64,000 bases of DNA from Theristus sp. LFF4_11 (taxonomy: Eukaryota; Nematoda; Chromadorea; Monhysterida; Xyalidae). Below the pieces are notes generated by a model that ran no database searches, was not told the DNA's origin, and saw nothing but the letters and a program-made list of their open reading frames with translations. Numbering within the stretch: position 1 is the stretch's first letter; every line of letters begins with the position of its first letter. Below are positions 22,847 to 34,822 of this stretch, one piece after another. The position numbers and the translations under genes are program-made. The stretch spans positions 1-64,000 of the forward strand of contig JASANC010003080.1 of the NCBI GenBank assembly GCA_030248135.1. The letters are read 5' to 3'.

Positions 22847-24268
22847 CTATAACAACAAACCATGAGCTAACAGCGAAAACAACAACATCACCGAATGCCA
22901 GCTCCGCAACGCTCGAAACGTCCGTTCCACTGTGGCGCCATTCACAAAGCCTTTATTCTCGCTTCGTTTCTGATAATCAATCGCATTCTTTCGATTGATT
23001 CGTTGTTCGTTGATCTTCCTCTGTTGCTCATCGAGTCTCCTTTTCTCCTCATTCCGTTCATCCGTGATTCTCCGCCTTTCGTTTTGCTGTCGGTGAATAT
23101 TATCACCATAACGTTGATAATTATGATCATTCGAGTACGGATTCTGCTGCTGACGATTTCCATTGTAATCGTTCGCATTGCTGACTTGATGATGTTGATG
23201 ATGATTTCTGCTGCTGATTTGCTGCTGATGCGTGTTGAATGACACTCGATCGCGTTGTTGCAGCTGCCGCTCGGACGTTTGCGGACGGTCCCGTTGGTGT
23301 TCGGGCTGTTGTTGACCGAGCGCTAGTCTCGGCCCCATCGCTCCTTGCTGTTGCTGCTGTGCCGGAGGCACCTTTTCGTCGTCGCTTTTGAAGTTCTCAT
23401 CGTACCCGGTGACCTTCACCACCGGCGGAGCGCGATACTCGGAGTTTCGCTGGTGATTGTTATTATTATTGTTTTTCGAATTCTCCTGGTTGATTGGTTT
23501 TGCGTTGGGAGGCTCCGCCTCATCTTCGTTCACCGGCCGCCAACGTTCCGTGAATCGCACAAAATCATTCCGATCGGCGTACTTTCGAAAGACGGCGTCG
23601 TTGCAGAGTTCCCCTTGCGTGCACAGGCAATAGTTCGACTTTGCCAGCCGTTCACCACGGTCGTTGTAGTCGCGGTCGATCTTGAAACACCGCCGCGGGT
23701 CCTGAAGCGAAGTTTCGAATTCGCGCTTCGGTTTCACATGAACGCAAGTGGGAAAACCAGTTTATCGGGATAAAAAAAAGCAAGTTTAGCGTTTTTTTTT
23801 GCTTGAAATCTCGCTTTATTACAATTTTCTTGTGCACCATTTGACATTTTAAGCGGCATTCATGAAGTATTATTTAGTGACACATTTAGCTACTAAACAC
23901 TGCTTCATGAATGCCGCCTTATCATTAGCAAAACTCCAGACCACTCACCGTGTACGTTTCCGGGTAACACCCGCTGATCAGCCACTCAGTCGGCCGCTGT
24001 TCACCCGTGCCCGAGTTGACGTCGACGTAAACGACCCCGTAGATGCACGACTTGTCGTTCGCACCGCATTGCACCGGCTCCAGCGGACAGTGCGGCGCGG
24101 ACAGATAGAACGTGGACCGTGGTTGCCCGCGGCTCTGCGATTGGCGGTTGTTGTTGTTCCGCGTGAACGGCAGCATCGCGGTACCCCTCGTGCAGGTGTA
24201 ACAGTGACGCGGCATTGCCAGTGAACTGGCGGAGGTGCTGGACACGAGCGGGGAGCGCAGCAGGGAAC
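22847..24268 (-). CDS. Ly6/uPAR (quiver-like) surface protein with Gln/Asn-rich stalk and GPI signal; 5' end not found
   Basis: Two exons are clear: 24268-23949 (entered in phase 1) and about 23701-22847; an acceptor at 23726 would add eight residues in the same frame. The domain starts CYTCTRG and continues through HC, VQC, KSC, SGCY, RRC, YCLC and ends ELCN, the Ly6/quiver signature of CxxC at the start and CxC...CN at the end. About 200 residues of Gln/Asn/Arg-rich low-complexity stalk follow (runs of QQ, NNNN, HQ). The C-terminus VMLLFSLLAHGLLL with an upstream small-residue site (NGA) fits GPI attachment. Quiver/Sleepless-type proteins modulate ion channels at the neuronal surface, so a related role is possible but inferred. 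The signal-peptide exon, expected to the right of 24268, was not identified. Confidence 0.7.
23853..23920. mobile_element. Small foldback, GCATTCATGAA family, in the Ly6-like gene intron
   Basis: GCGGCATTCATGAAGTATTA and GCTTCATGAATGCCGC are perfect inverted ends; the inner arms ATTTAGTGACACATTTAGCT and AGCTACTAAACACTG nearly pair. Total length is about 68 bp. Confidence 0.8.
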
Positions 24269-24389
24269 CTGGAAAGGTAATTTGTGGCCTGCGGGGTCCA
24301 GATTGTGGTGTACCGCGCGGCGCGGAGCGATTCCCTCAAACCGGAGTGACTGAAACTCATGCGCCGCAGAAGTTTGCGACCTAGATAAT

Positions 24390-24600
24390 TACGGCATGGA
24401 TACAATTGCGGTCACGACAATTGCGGCCTGAACAATTGCGGCAGGGGCAATTGTCGCCGTAACAGACACGGCCTGGAGAATTGCTGCCTTGACATTTGTG
24501 ACCTGGGTAGTTGCGGCTGGGATAAGTGTGGGTTGAACGGCTGCGGAGCGGACAATTGCCACCTGGACAATTGCTGTGCAGAAAATTCGGTGGCTCCACA
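24390..24600 (+). repeat. 15-bp GGCC-type minisatellite, degenerate
   Basis: About fourteen degenerate units of the form GGCCTGGACAATTGC. The plus strand reads as repeating Asn-Cys-Gly-like pentapeptides, a consequence of the period, without start or domain. It lies just upstream of the first recognised exon of the Ly6-like gene. Confidence 0.7.
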
Positions 24601-26112
24601 TTGCTGGAATTTCTCATCGATTCAGGTCAGGTACGGTTTGAGGAAAAAGATCTCACTCAGTCTCACACAAGACCCGAGCGATCCAAAACCGTTTTGCTTG
24701 TCACCAATCTTCTGCATTTTTCAATCTTGAATTTAAAAAAAAAACTAACCAAACACGAGGACGATTCGGGCGGCTGTTGTCTGGTCATGCATTGCCCGGT
24801 TTCTCGTGTTTATTTTGTGAAAACGTGTTTGAGTTTGAATTTATAAGATGGGAATTTAGCCCATTCTATAAGTTGCTACTCATATTTTTTTGAACAGAAC
24901 AGAAAAGATGCTTTCACATTGTTTCAACTGCAAAACATTTGTCGCACGATAATTGAATTGATTAACGCTGTTGGTATGAGGAATATACAAAGTTCCGGAT
25001 TGCGAAGTGCCCTTGAAATAAGGTCCACACGCAAAACTGTGCCCGTTATGTGATTGTAATTTCATTATTTTGTTTCACTTCCAGAATACGGACTGTTGTT
25101 GTTTCAATGTCCTGAGTTTTTTTGAGTGGAATGCTGAAATTGAAACAAGTTTTCAATGAGTGTTCGGCCAACAGCAATTATTCAAAACTGCACTTGCAAA
25201 AAAGGGAGCAAAGCAATCTGAAACGTTTTTTTGAATGACAAAAATGAAATTTACCGTATTTATAGATGTAAAAATGGCACACTGATTTGACTTGAATGTT
25301 TTTCCAAAACGTCCTGGCAACCAATCATGGAGAAAAACGCCTTGAAAAACAAATGACAAAACAATCGAGTACAGTTTACGCTAGAAGAACCACTGAATTG
25401 CTTTTCATTTCTAAAAAATTCATTAGTACCGCTTCTACGTTCTTGTTTCTGCTTGCCCCCCGTTTATTTTTTTCTTGACAAAGCTCATTAGGGCGGCATA
25501 CATAAGTCGTCAAAACTTGATAATGAGAGACGTCAAGAAAAAAATAATAACGACAAGCCGCAAAACGAGGTGCAAAGTTACGGTTGAAGGATTTTCGGGC
25601 ATTCCAGGAGAAATTGAGCAAGGTGAAAATTTGTTATCGTTCAAATCTAAGTATTACTTTTTGAACGCTTCTTCTCCCTCGAGAACGGTTTTTGTTCTCT
25701 TGATAATTTTAAATTCGTTCGGGAAAAATTGTAACAACAACGGTTTCGCAAAAAAATACAGTAAGACTGTTATTCAGAAATACAAAATGTATTCAGGAAT
25801 TCATTTCAAATATACATGATGCGTGCCAGACAAAGAACAGCGTGCTTTTTTAACAACGACATTATAAACGGGCAACTTTTTACCAGGGTCTTACCGTGTC
25901 CTTATTTAGCATTCCTGTGTCAACATGAACCCGGAGGGCGACAAAAAAACTTTATTTTGGAGAAATACATGTAACCGAAATGAGAAAAACAAACTAATCT
26001 AATCAAAAGTGCTACATACTGCACACGGCACACATTTTCTGTGACCGGCTATCCCGTTGTTATCCGCTTTACGATTGGCTAGAATAAAAACTCGAGATGT
26101 AGAAATACGTAC
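24601..26112. other. Gene-poor stretch
   Basis: I see only AT-rich sequence. An ORF at 25475-25819 (plus, 114 codons) is Lys/Ser/Asn-rich with no domain and no splice context, so I do not call it. Confidence 0.4.
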
Positions 26113-26114
26113 AT

Positions 26115-26377
26115 ACCGTAAAGTCTTGCATATAAGGTCTCCTTATATAAATTTGAAAATCAAAAATTTCTGAAAAAAGTGGAATTTCGTGTGACAGCCT
26201 TATAAGTGGGAGGAAGTCTTATAAAGCGAACATTAGGAATTCCGGGCCTTATAAACAGGGTCGGATTTCGACCATGTCAACATTTTGAATTTTTTGGTTT
26301 CCCGCCGTGTGACACTCCGCCCACTTTTGGGTGGGGGTCTTATAAGTGGGAGGAACCTTATATGCAAGACTTTACGG
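26115..26377. mobile_element. CCGTAAAGTCTTGCATATAAGG MITE, complete copy
   Basis: The terminal inverted repeats CCGTAAAGTCTTGCATATAA and TTATATGCAAGACTTTACGG are flanked by TA on both sides. Interior landmarks are TCAAAAATTTCTGAAAAAAG, GTGTGACAGCCTTATAAGTG, TTGGTTTCCCGCCGTGTGAC and CCCACTTTTGGGTGGGGGTC. Length is 263 bp with no coding capacity. Confidence 0.9.
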
Positions 26378-26382
26378 TATTT

Positions 26383-28612
26383 CTAAAGCACTTTATAGTG
26401 TCCACCGAAACATGCACCTTTTCTCACAGTTGTTCTCTGGTTGCTAGCAAACAAACACACAGGCACACATGAAATTGCACTGGCAGTGCGTTTTTTTCTG
26501 TTTGACAACAACAAAAAACACATGTTTTCAAAATTTGATTTTCTATCTAGATAGGTTCTACACATAAGAGTCGTCCGATTAACACTTCAAGAGCACTACT
26601 TGAATTTTAATGCACGTTATGCTTCACATGCGCTGATAGTTATGATGCCGATGTGCGAAACAAATTCATCCGAACCGAAAAACAACCACAGCTGTTCAAA
26701 ATCTTAAACCCGTTATTCCAAGCAAATATGTGAACGAAGAAAAATCGCTGTGTGAAACGGTTGAAGGAGCAAAAGCGCTGACCCAGTTTTGTTGTGGTTA
26801 TGACTTTGGCCACGCGTTACAGAATACTGATAATGTGCACGTGTTTGGGACACCACTCGCTTGCGAATTTCCGGTAAGCTGAAAGTGGAATCGTAAGGCG
26901 GTGAGAAAAATTTGTGGTAAGTTTTGTTTGCCCCCGCGCCTTCGTTACCACAAACCATTTTTAAAATTCGAACATACTGTACGTAGATATATCTTCTTGT
27001 GCATATTCTTTGTGTCTGCCTGTGTGTTTGTTTGTGCATGTTGAACTTTACTGTGTTACCACAGCATGAATACACTGTCTTCCAGACTCGTAGCAAAGAG
27101 GTGGGTCCAGTTTTACCACAAGTTTGGCGGATAGTCAAGATGGAAAGCATGCGGTTTTTCGGAGTGATACCAAACACATTTATTCAGTAAAAACGTCGTT
27201 ATTGCACGTTACTTTGGCTTCAAATGTACAAGCAATAAGCGAAAATGAATGCTAAAAAGCTACAGACTCCTTACAGCAAGCTGAGAAAGTCCATTTATAA
27301 ATAACGTGTTGAACTTAGTTTGTGGCTATGGAATAAATCGATTCGAGAGTCTTATGTGAAAAAAATTACATGGTAATTTTATGGAAATTCAGTAATCTAC
27401 GGTTCAACCAGCACCAGAAAGACAGAACAAGAAAACGTGCGTGTTATACATGTTCCAAAATCTAGAATGCTGCAACAAGCAAAAGCAAACTTGTCTTTGT
27501 TCCGAAAAATAGTTCGCAAGAAACATAAAGCAGGTAACACAAAAGACAGCAGGTCAGATACCAAATAAAACATCTTTATTAAAAAGTGTCAATTTTACAT
27601 TGGTTGTTTCCATCGGGACCGAATATTTAAAAATGGTTTCTGCAACGCTGGAAAATCCAATGCGAAAGCAAAACAATGAATGAAACCACCATGCAATGGC
27701 AACGTGGAAAACGCAGACTGAAAAAGGTAAATTTGTACATGTATGACTAACAAAGATAAGAGAACAGGAACCACTGGCTGGTACTGGATTACAAATTCAA
27801 ACGTGAACACTCGCTAAATTAAATTTTTATCCTTGATGCGAAAACCATGGGACCACTAAAATTAGCATTCGCTACCCTCGATCTTGCCGTTTGCCGTGAC
27901 GGAGCCGAATAATTAAAATTGCGGGCAAGGAATAATTTGCGCAATTGAAATGTTCAGTAGCACGTTGGTTTGCCTTTATACCTTTGTTGCACACCAAAAT
28001 AACTTGCAGATAAGAAAAGCCACCATAAGCAGTCTGTGCTCCTTCGTTCATCGGTGCTTTATGTGCGAATCAGCGAGAAAAAAAAACATTTCAACGCATT
28101 CTGCACAGCCCACCAAGTATGGACAAAAGATTAAAACATGAATACTGTACATAGTACCTTGTATACCCGGTGTCGGTGTGGTCCCATGCATGCATGAGCA
28201 TTTTTTCTCCTTTTTCGTTCTTTCAAAAAGAAGAAAAAAGCATGCCGCATTTTGAATGCAACAGAAAAGTTATTCATTGGACTTTTCAATAGCGAGACGC
28301 ATACAGACAGGCTTGGTCGGGCATTGAAGCTTGTTGAAAAGAGTGTTCTTGTTGGACTTAGCTAAGGTGAAAACAGAGTGAAGGAAACTGCGGTCTCTTG
28401 ATCTTTTGCCAGGAATTTGCCAGGAAAAAACACTTCAGACATTGGTCTTAATGAGCGATTTTTTTATCAGTATTTGCTCGTCAGGAAACAAATGCATTTC
28501 AAAATTTATGATTTAGCGATCGTTCAGTTGGTCAATGACGTCAGAGCCTTCAGCCATGACTAGCCAGGTGGCATCAGTGCTTGCGTCCGTCTACTTGGCA
28601 AAAACCTCAAGT
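26383..28612. other. Gene-poor stretch
   Basis: There is no exon-like signal. ORFs such as 26713-27177 (minus) are compositionally biased and lack splice or domain context. AATAAA-type motifs and GT-rich microsatellite bits near 27000 are present but not informative. Confidence 0.4.
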
Positions 28613-28885
28613 ACAGTATGGCCGAATAAATGAGGCAGTCCATCAAGGCGGGATCAGCCGCAGACTAGGAGTTGTCTTTTTCAACAAAGCCAACGTAATA
28701 CCCAATCATGTGTAGAAGGGATAAAGAATGAACAGAATAGCGCGGATAATCCATTAGTTTAAAAAAACGCGTCAAATTTGGCACATAATTCAGTTTCTGA
28801 ACGTCGTTTTTTTCTTTCATTCAAAATTCGCGCGCTCCTTGCACCCTGAAAAAAGCTGCCATGTTTAACCGGCCATACCGTACAG
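28613..28885 (-). mobile_element. GTATGGCCGATTAAAC-family MITE, complete copy
   Basis: It starts CAGTATGGCCGAATAAATGA and ends TTAACCGGCCATACCG, both beside TA, so the termini are inverted repeats with a TA target. It is immediately followed by another MITE starting at about 28885. Confidence 0.85.
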
Positions 28886-29100
28886 TATGTTCGTTGAATC
28901 CTGCCACTTTTTTTGTAGAATACAAAGCTAGCGAAAGAAAAAACGGATAGGCGTTTCAAGAAACATATTTAACCTCAAATGTGGTGGTGCTTGATTTCAA
29001 CCAAATCCGATACATTGGTTCTTCGAACTGCGATTCACTGTTTCGCATGCTCATTATTCTGCGAAAAAATGACAGGCTGTAGTGAGCTTTTTTTCTTTTC
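28885..29100. mobile_element. MITE with CCTGCCACTTTTTTTGTAGA ends
   Basis: The left end TGTTCGTTGAATCCTGCCAC and the right end ATTCTGCGAAAAAATGACAG are inverted; the middle carries TTTCAACCAAATCCGATACA, also present in the copy at 40560-40765 (TCCAAACCCGATACACTGCT). Confidence 0.6.
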
Positions 29101-32100
29101 ACAACGTTTTCTTATGAAAAGGTTTCGACAAAACACAACTACTGAAGGGGGTTCGGCAAAACCGGGGGGCACACGGGAGTCAAAAAAGGCAAATTTCATC
29201 AGTTCTGATTTGGGGCAGCAGTCACCTTATAGTCATTAACTTGACAACCATGTTTGCCTGTTGTGAATTCGCCACGATGATGGGAATGAAACAAACATTC
29301 AAAACATGTCAACAATCACTGTAAAGATAAAAATCAACAGGAAGAATTTGAGCGACAATTGGAGATACTCTTGTGAAACATGATCAAATGTGGCAAGCAA
29401 CGTTACTCATCACAACAAAGGTGCTACTTCTCAGGCTGGAAAAAATTTCGACTCATGGTAAAAATATAACACTTGAAGTAGACAAAAATAATGCAGAGAT
29501 GTCAAAAAATTTGATGCCATTTGACTCGTGTTGTGTCCAAAAATGAGGCCGGGACAAATTTGGCGTCATGGCAGGGTGCAGTAATAAAAACCGTCAGCGC
29601 ACATGATTCTACAACCGGCAACAATACTCAGAGAAGCCGTGTTAATTGTTTTCGACCCCGTATTATTTTTTTAAAACCATACATCTCTGAGCACCGAACA
29701 GGTTGTCAATCTTCTATTAATCACACATCAATTTATGTCCCCATTCTCAATGATATCAGCAACAATAATATCGGACTAGAACAATAAAAAACCACAGACC
29801 CACGCCAAAAAAAAGAGATACATGGCGTCTAATGCAATAGCGGATACAAAAACTCGGGTGATGATATTGAAAATTTGCAAAACAATCGCGCCCGCAACAT
29901 GCGCGGCGCGCACAATGACGGGGCACCAAATAGGGGGCAATCCGCACCATGATGAACGAAAAACTCCAGTGGGATGCGGGAAATCAAGCGGCCACGTTAC
30001 AATTAACGGGACAACGATCAATCATTTTACGGGCTTTATGGCAGCGCAGCGGTATAGTGACACAAGAGGCGCGCAAACGGGAGATGAGATGAGAGCGCCC
30101 GTGTTGTTGTTTCATTCAATTAGCATGGAGTCGTGTCATGATGCCGCACATATAGCGCGTGCTTCGTCACCGGGTGGCGCCGAGGAGTTTTGTTTCTCTT
30201 AAATTCGTTGGCAAAAGTTTGTTTTGCTGTCGAAAACTGGTTTTGCACACACCGTACAGATTAGTGAAGCAAACAGTTGTGCACTGCTTAGACAAGTGAC
30301 GAAAACAATTGTAAACTGTACAAAGGAGTGAAGTAGTCATTTCTATACTGTAACAGATAGAGTAAAAAGTCTTTTTCCACTGTGCAGCGTGAAAAGCACG
30401 CTTGTGCACTGCACAAGAGTGTGAAGCATACAGTGCAACAGTGTAAGAACTGAACATTCAAATACAAACCAGTCACAAGCAAACCAGGACATTGGCAGAA
30501 AGGTATGACTGAAGTTCAATTTATGATAGTGTGTTGAATTAATGTTTTTAGTTTTTCATGCGAACTTATCCCAGTTGTCTTTAGGCGCACCCTGTGCAAC
30601 AGATCCGTGCGTGTTCGTCATAGCTGTGCTATCATATGCCATGTCTATCTAATTCAGTCACATAACTCAAACCTGCATGGCCTCTGAAAATATGTATATC
30701 GCATACACGTATCTAGCTTTCGCGTAAAAACCGCCATGGTATGAAGCTATCGATAGTAGCGGATTTCGAAAAGGCGTCAATAAATTTCGGTTGAATTTCG
30801 TTTCCAATCAAATTGTTTTCCACAAAATTGCGGTTTTTTTCATTTTGAAGTTTTGAAAGGGTTCTTCGATGAAATTTTAAATCAAACAATCATTTGATGA
30901 AAATGCTTGTTTTTTTGCGATTTTAATCCATGTATATACAACAGCTTACGTCTGTAAGTACCCGGTAAAGTCACAAAAGACCCCACAGCACCGAAAGGTA
31001 TTTTTTTACCACAACGGATACATGTAAAAACTAAAACACATAATAACAAATATCGCCCAAAAATACATTTTGAATATATTATATGTATGTACATACAACA
31101 TAAGAGATCGTTTAAAAAAAGATAAACGGACATAATTTGTTGCAAAAACAATTAACTGGAACTACTGAACTATTATGATTGATTGAACTCAACGAGGAAG
31201 AGCCATTTAACGCTTTGATTACATCATCATACAACACATGAAACAACCACGATTAATATAAAATACGCATATTATTTCCCTTTTCCGGATACTCAGGATA
31301 TTTTGTGCGACTAAACAAAAGTCATGGAGCGCGTGGCATGTTGTTGTTATACCGGTGTTTATTCTGCCATATACAAATGTACATTGTATGTACTTTAAAA
31401 ATCCTTCCTATACTCTCCCTCCAGTCTGGATTTGAATACAAAGGAATGTGTAAAACGAAAATTGGATCAGTTAAAATGATTTTAAAAATTTTCTGCCGAA
31501 TATGAAATTGTGTAACGGTCATTCCGTAAACAGGCAGGTATATGTAATGATCGACATAAAAAGCATATGAGGTTAAGCAAATACGACAAGCGTATTCCAG
31601 CTTAAAAGTCAATTATTGATCTGGTTTTGGTGCATTGTTTGAAGCACAACAAAAGTTTGACAAAATTTTTCAAAAACAGCATTATTATTGCGATTGTCTA
31701 ATAAATAATGTCAATATCAGGTAGCTGTTATGTTATTATGTAACAAACTTTTCAACCTTGCCTAAATGAAACAATAATATACTTCAGGCGTCAACATTTT
31801 CAGAATTTCAAAATTCAAGCCTCTCTGTCATGTTTTATGTACGTTTGAACTTGAATGTACTGTTATTGCTACAGTATTAGGGAGAACGATACAATCACTA
31901 TGTTGAACATAAAACCGTTTTTTAATATCAATACTATTCAAAATCATTTGAACATGCGCGTCTTGCGCGTTGTGAATGTGTTAAAAATGCAAAAATGAAC
32001 TATTTGAACCCTGTGTGTGCTATTGTAACTGTTAACGCTAACGATATTATCTGAGAACAACACACGTTACTGAGCCTAAAAATAAAAGTTCGGTAAACAA

Positions 32101-33137
32101 ACAAATCAGCGCAGCAGTTTTATGACAGTTTTACATCTTGAGTTTTTCGAAAATTCTTCCACCGGTGCATTTGTGGCGATGCATTGTGCCTAAATTGGTG
32201 CACTTGAAGCCTGTCAATCAAATACACAATTTAAAAACAGTAAACATTACATCTGATGAACGAAAACAACCGTTGTTACCGTGGTGGGGGGGGGGGGTTT
32301 AATGGGGGTAATACGGTATTTGTGATTTTGATAGTGCCTGTGAAAAAATTTCGTACAGGTTGTTGATGAATGTTTCAGAGTACGGCAAAAAAAAAGTTTT
32401 TTTTCTTTGGACAAAGAATATTTTGGGGACGAGATTCTGTTTATTGAATTTGTGTTTTTGAATTTGAAACTTGCGCACATCATTATTTCTATCATGTTCT
32501 TTCTGTGGAATAATACAGGTCATGACAGCGTGTGTTGTATTCCCATTGTTGCAGTCCTCTAATTGCGGCCAGAAGCGTTGCGATCCAAAACACTTGCGGC
32601 CCAGACGATTCCGGCCCGGCAAATTCACTTCAGCACAACCAATAGCTTTTTTTCGTGGTTTATGATAAATCCAAAAACTGACCACAATGTACGACATAAA
32701 ATCACGGCAAAACAACTTTTTTAAAAAACTCAGGTTTCCGACGTGCCATTTTTCGGCCAAAAAGTCATTATTTCAAGCTTGTTTAGATTTTATCGGAATT
32801 TAAAACGTCTCCAATGCCTTCGGCAGCAAAAAATGAAGCAAAACAAAAATATCGTAAAAAGAAGTCCGACCTTATTCAACGTTATACTTGACACGAGCAT
32901 AATTTTTATTCGTATATACGTTAACGTTACAATATCTGGATACGTGTTCAAAGCGTTATCGTTTCTGTTGGTTCTGCGACACCGTGTAATGCGTGCATAA
33001 AGTTTTAAAACCTGCGACTTCGTGTTGTGTAATTAAAAAAAAACGGTAGTGGCATGAATAAAACACCGTTAGAGGTTTAGAGAACGTGTGACAACGAACA
33101 CTCAGGAAAATAAACTGACCAAAAGGTACTTTTTCGG
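29101..33137. other. Long gene-poor stretch
   Basis: No exon chain is visible. A GC-richer island at about 29880-30190 contains an ORF at 29822-30202 (plus, 126 codons) of unremarkable composition. It could be a promoter-associated or captured segment, but nothing supports a gene. A short poly-G fragment of the GGGGGTAATACGG element lies at 32283-32318, and a few 15-bp GGCC units at 32560-32625. Confidence 0.4.
32560..32625 (+). repeat. Short 15-bp GGCC minisatellite
   Basis: Four to five degenerate units: AATTGCGGCCAGAAG, CACTTGCGGCCCAGA, CGATTCCGGCCCGGC. It is the smallest array of this type in the window. Confidence 0.55.
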
Positions 33138-33375
33138 CCCGTTAATGCTAACGTTTGCGTACACGACACGACACGTCACGTCACGTCACGTCACGTCACG
33201 TCAGGTGTTCTGTTTTAGCATACTACCTTCAATACAGACGTAAGTATGTTTATGACACCACTGCACCCAGCACGGTTACGTCTCGCGTTACATACACTAC
33301 AGTACTACTTTCCATGGAGACGTGCGTTGGACGTACGTCGACGTACGGTAGCATACGCCCAGCATAAACAGGCCT
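33138..33375. mobile_element. Element with (ACGTC)n microsatellite core, copy 2
   Basis: GGCCCGTTAATGCTAACGTT at the left pairs loosely with GCCCAGCATAAACAGGCC at the right. The core is ACGACACGACACGTCACGTC with 5-bp repeats to about 33202, followed by TTTCCATGGAGACGTGCGTT. The repeat tract is in the opposite orientation and shorter than at 5139-5382. Confidence 0.65.
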
Positions 33376-33445
33376 TAACCAACACGGTCACTGGTCAACG
33401 ACCCAACGAGCATAATTTTAACATATAATCAGGTAGGTATCAATG

Positions 33446-34182
33446 TATAGTCGTCCTGGATAATTTGTAGTATTAGCTGATTGGCTGGTGGTTTTGCCTG
33501 AATGTCAAGTTCAAAAAAGAAATTTAATCTTTTTTATGGTTTTTTTGATTTTTGATGTGCGAGCATTTGTGAGGCAAATGGTCTTTTGCGGCCGAAGTAT
33601 AGCGGCCTGAAGTATTGCGGCCTGGACGATAGCGGCCGGAGCATCGCGGCCTGGACAATCGCGGCCTGGAAGATTGCGGGTCGGGGCGATTGCGGCCTGG
33701 GAGGATTGCGGTCTGGGAGGATTGCGGCCTGGGACAATTGCGGCGCGGGACGATTGCTGCCGAAGTATAGCGGTCAGGCCGCAATCCTCCCAGACCACAA
33801 TCGCTCCGGGCCGCAATCTTCCAGGCTGCTATTGTCCAGGCCGCGATGCTCCGGCCGCTATCGTCCAGGCCGCTATACTTCGGCCGCAATCGTCCCGCGC
33901 CGCAATTGTCCCAGGCCGCAATCCTCCCAGGCCGCAATCGCCCCGGGCCGCAATCTTCCAGGCCGCGATTGTGCAGGCCGCGATGCTCCGGCCGCTATCG
34001 TCCAGGCCGCAATCCTTCAGGCCGCTATACTTCGGCCGCAAAAGACCATTTGCCTCACAAATGCTCGCACATCAAAAATCAAAAAACTATAAAAAAAGAT
34101 TAAATTTCTTTTTTTGAACTTGACATTCAGGCAAAACCACCAGCCAATCAGTTAATACTACAAATTATCCAGGACGACTATA
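33446..34182. mobile_element. 737-bp foldback element with GGCC minisatellite arms
   Basis: The outer arms TATAGTCGTCCTGGATAATT and AATTATCCAGGACGACTATA match inversely, followed by further matching blocks (GATTGGCTGGTGGTTTTGCC, TGACATTCAGGCAAAACCAC) and then ATTTGTGAGGCAAATGGTCT, so the arms pair for at least 150 bp before the repeats begin. The interior, 33590-34042, is made of 15-bp GGCCTGGACAATCGC-type units whose orientation flips near 33775. No long gene is credible; the ORFs on both strands are products of the repeat. Confidence 0.85.
33590..34042. repeat. 15-bp GGCC minisatellite, inverted and partly duplicated
   Basis: The left part runs GCGGCCTGGACGATA and GCGGCCGGAGCATC; the right part is the inverse and contains two successive copies of the block ending CGGCCGCTATACTTCGGCCG, at about 33885 and 34040. 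This suggests an internal duplication of one arm. Confidence 0.8.
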
Positions 34183-34370
34183 GGTAAATACGGTAAGCAA
34201 GGTATCAATGAGGCATAATGTGCGATCGTTTAAGTAGAATACTGCGACTGGCGCAGACAATGAAAATAATATTTTTTGACGAAATTTTGACAGCGAGCAT
34301 TTTGCGCTATTGTGCGCAATTGAAAGCATCAAACCGAAGAACCCAAGAAGAATAGATTCTTATAAACATA

Positions 34371-34531
34371 CAGGGTGATCCAAAAACGTCAAGAAAGTAA
34401 ACGGCTCATGTCAGTGCCACTGAGTTGACGGTTGAAGCCAAAATATTCACCATATAAACGTTTGTTGTGTTAAAATTTCATGCAAACGGAGCTGTTCAGT
34501 TTACTTTCGTGACGTTTTTTAGTTCACCATG
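34371..34531. mobile_element. Mariner-type MITE in duplication copy A
   Basis: It runs from CAGGGTGATCCAAAAACGTC to GACGTTTTTTAGTTCACCATG and is flanked by TA. The CAGGGTG(A)TCCAAAA terminus is typical of mariner-like elements. The same insertion is found in copy B at 39887-40060, so it predates the duplication. Confidence 0.8.
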
Positions 34532-34822
34532 TATTATCAATTTTTAGGTTTGCGACTCAATGCATATGTGGTGAGGAAACTAGTTTCATACCACACGTGG
34601 CAATTCAAATTAGCCACAGCCATATTTCGCGGACCCGGGTCAATTCACCAATTTTGAATTGCCGCGCCATGCATGAAGACTGTCTTATCTGTCTGTCTAA
34701 CCTGTATATGCGTGCGCATAGTCGCAGACCTATAACGAGAGATATGTAATATAGATGTAAAACATTATCATAAACATATAGTTAAGACCTTTTTCTAAAT
34801 TCGTACATTTCACACATTCGTA

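Noticed and set aside
26713..27177. 154-codon minus-strand ORF
   Set aside because: No domain, low-complexity stretches and no splice context; coding periodicity is not apparent.
33511..34117. Several overlapping ORFs on both strands, up to 168 codons, rich in Arg, Pro and Ala
   Set aside because: They are the 15-bp GGCC repeat read in different frames within the foldback element.
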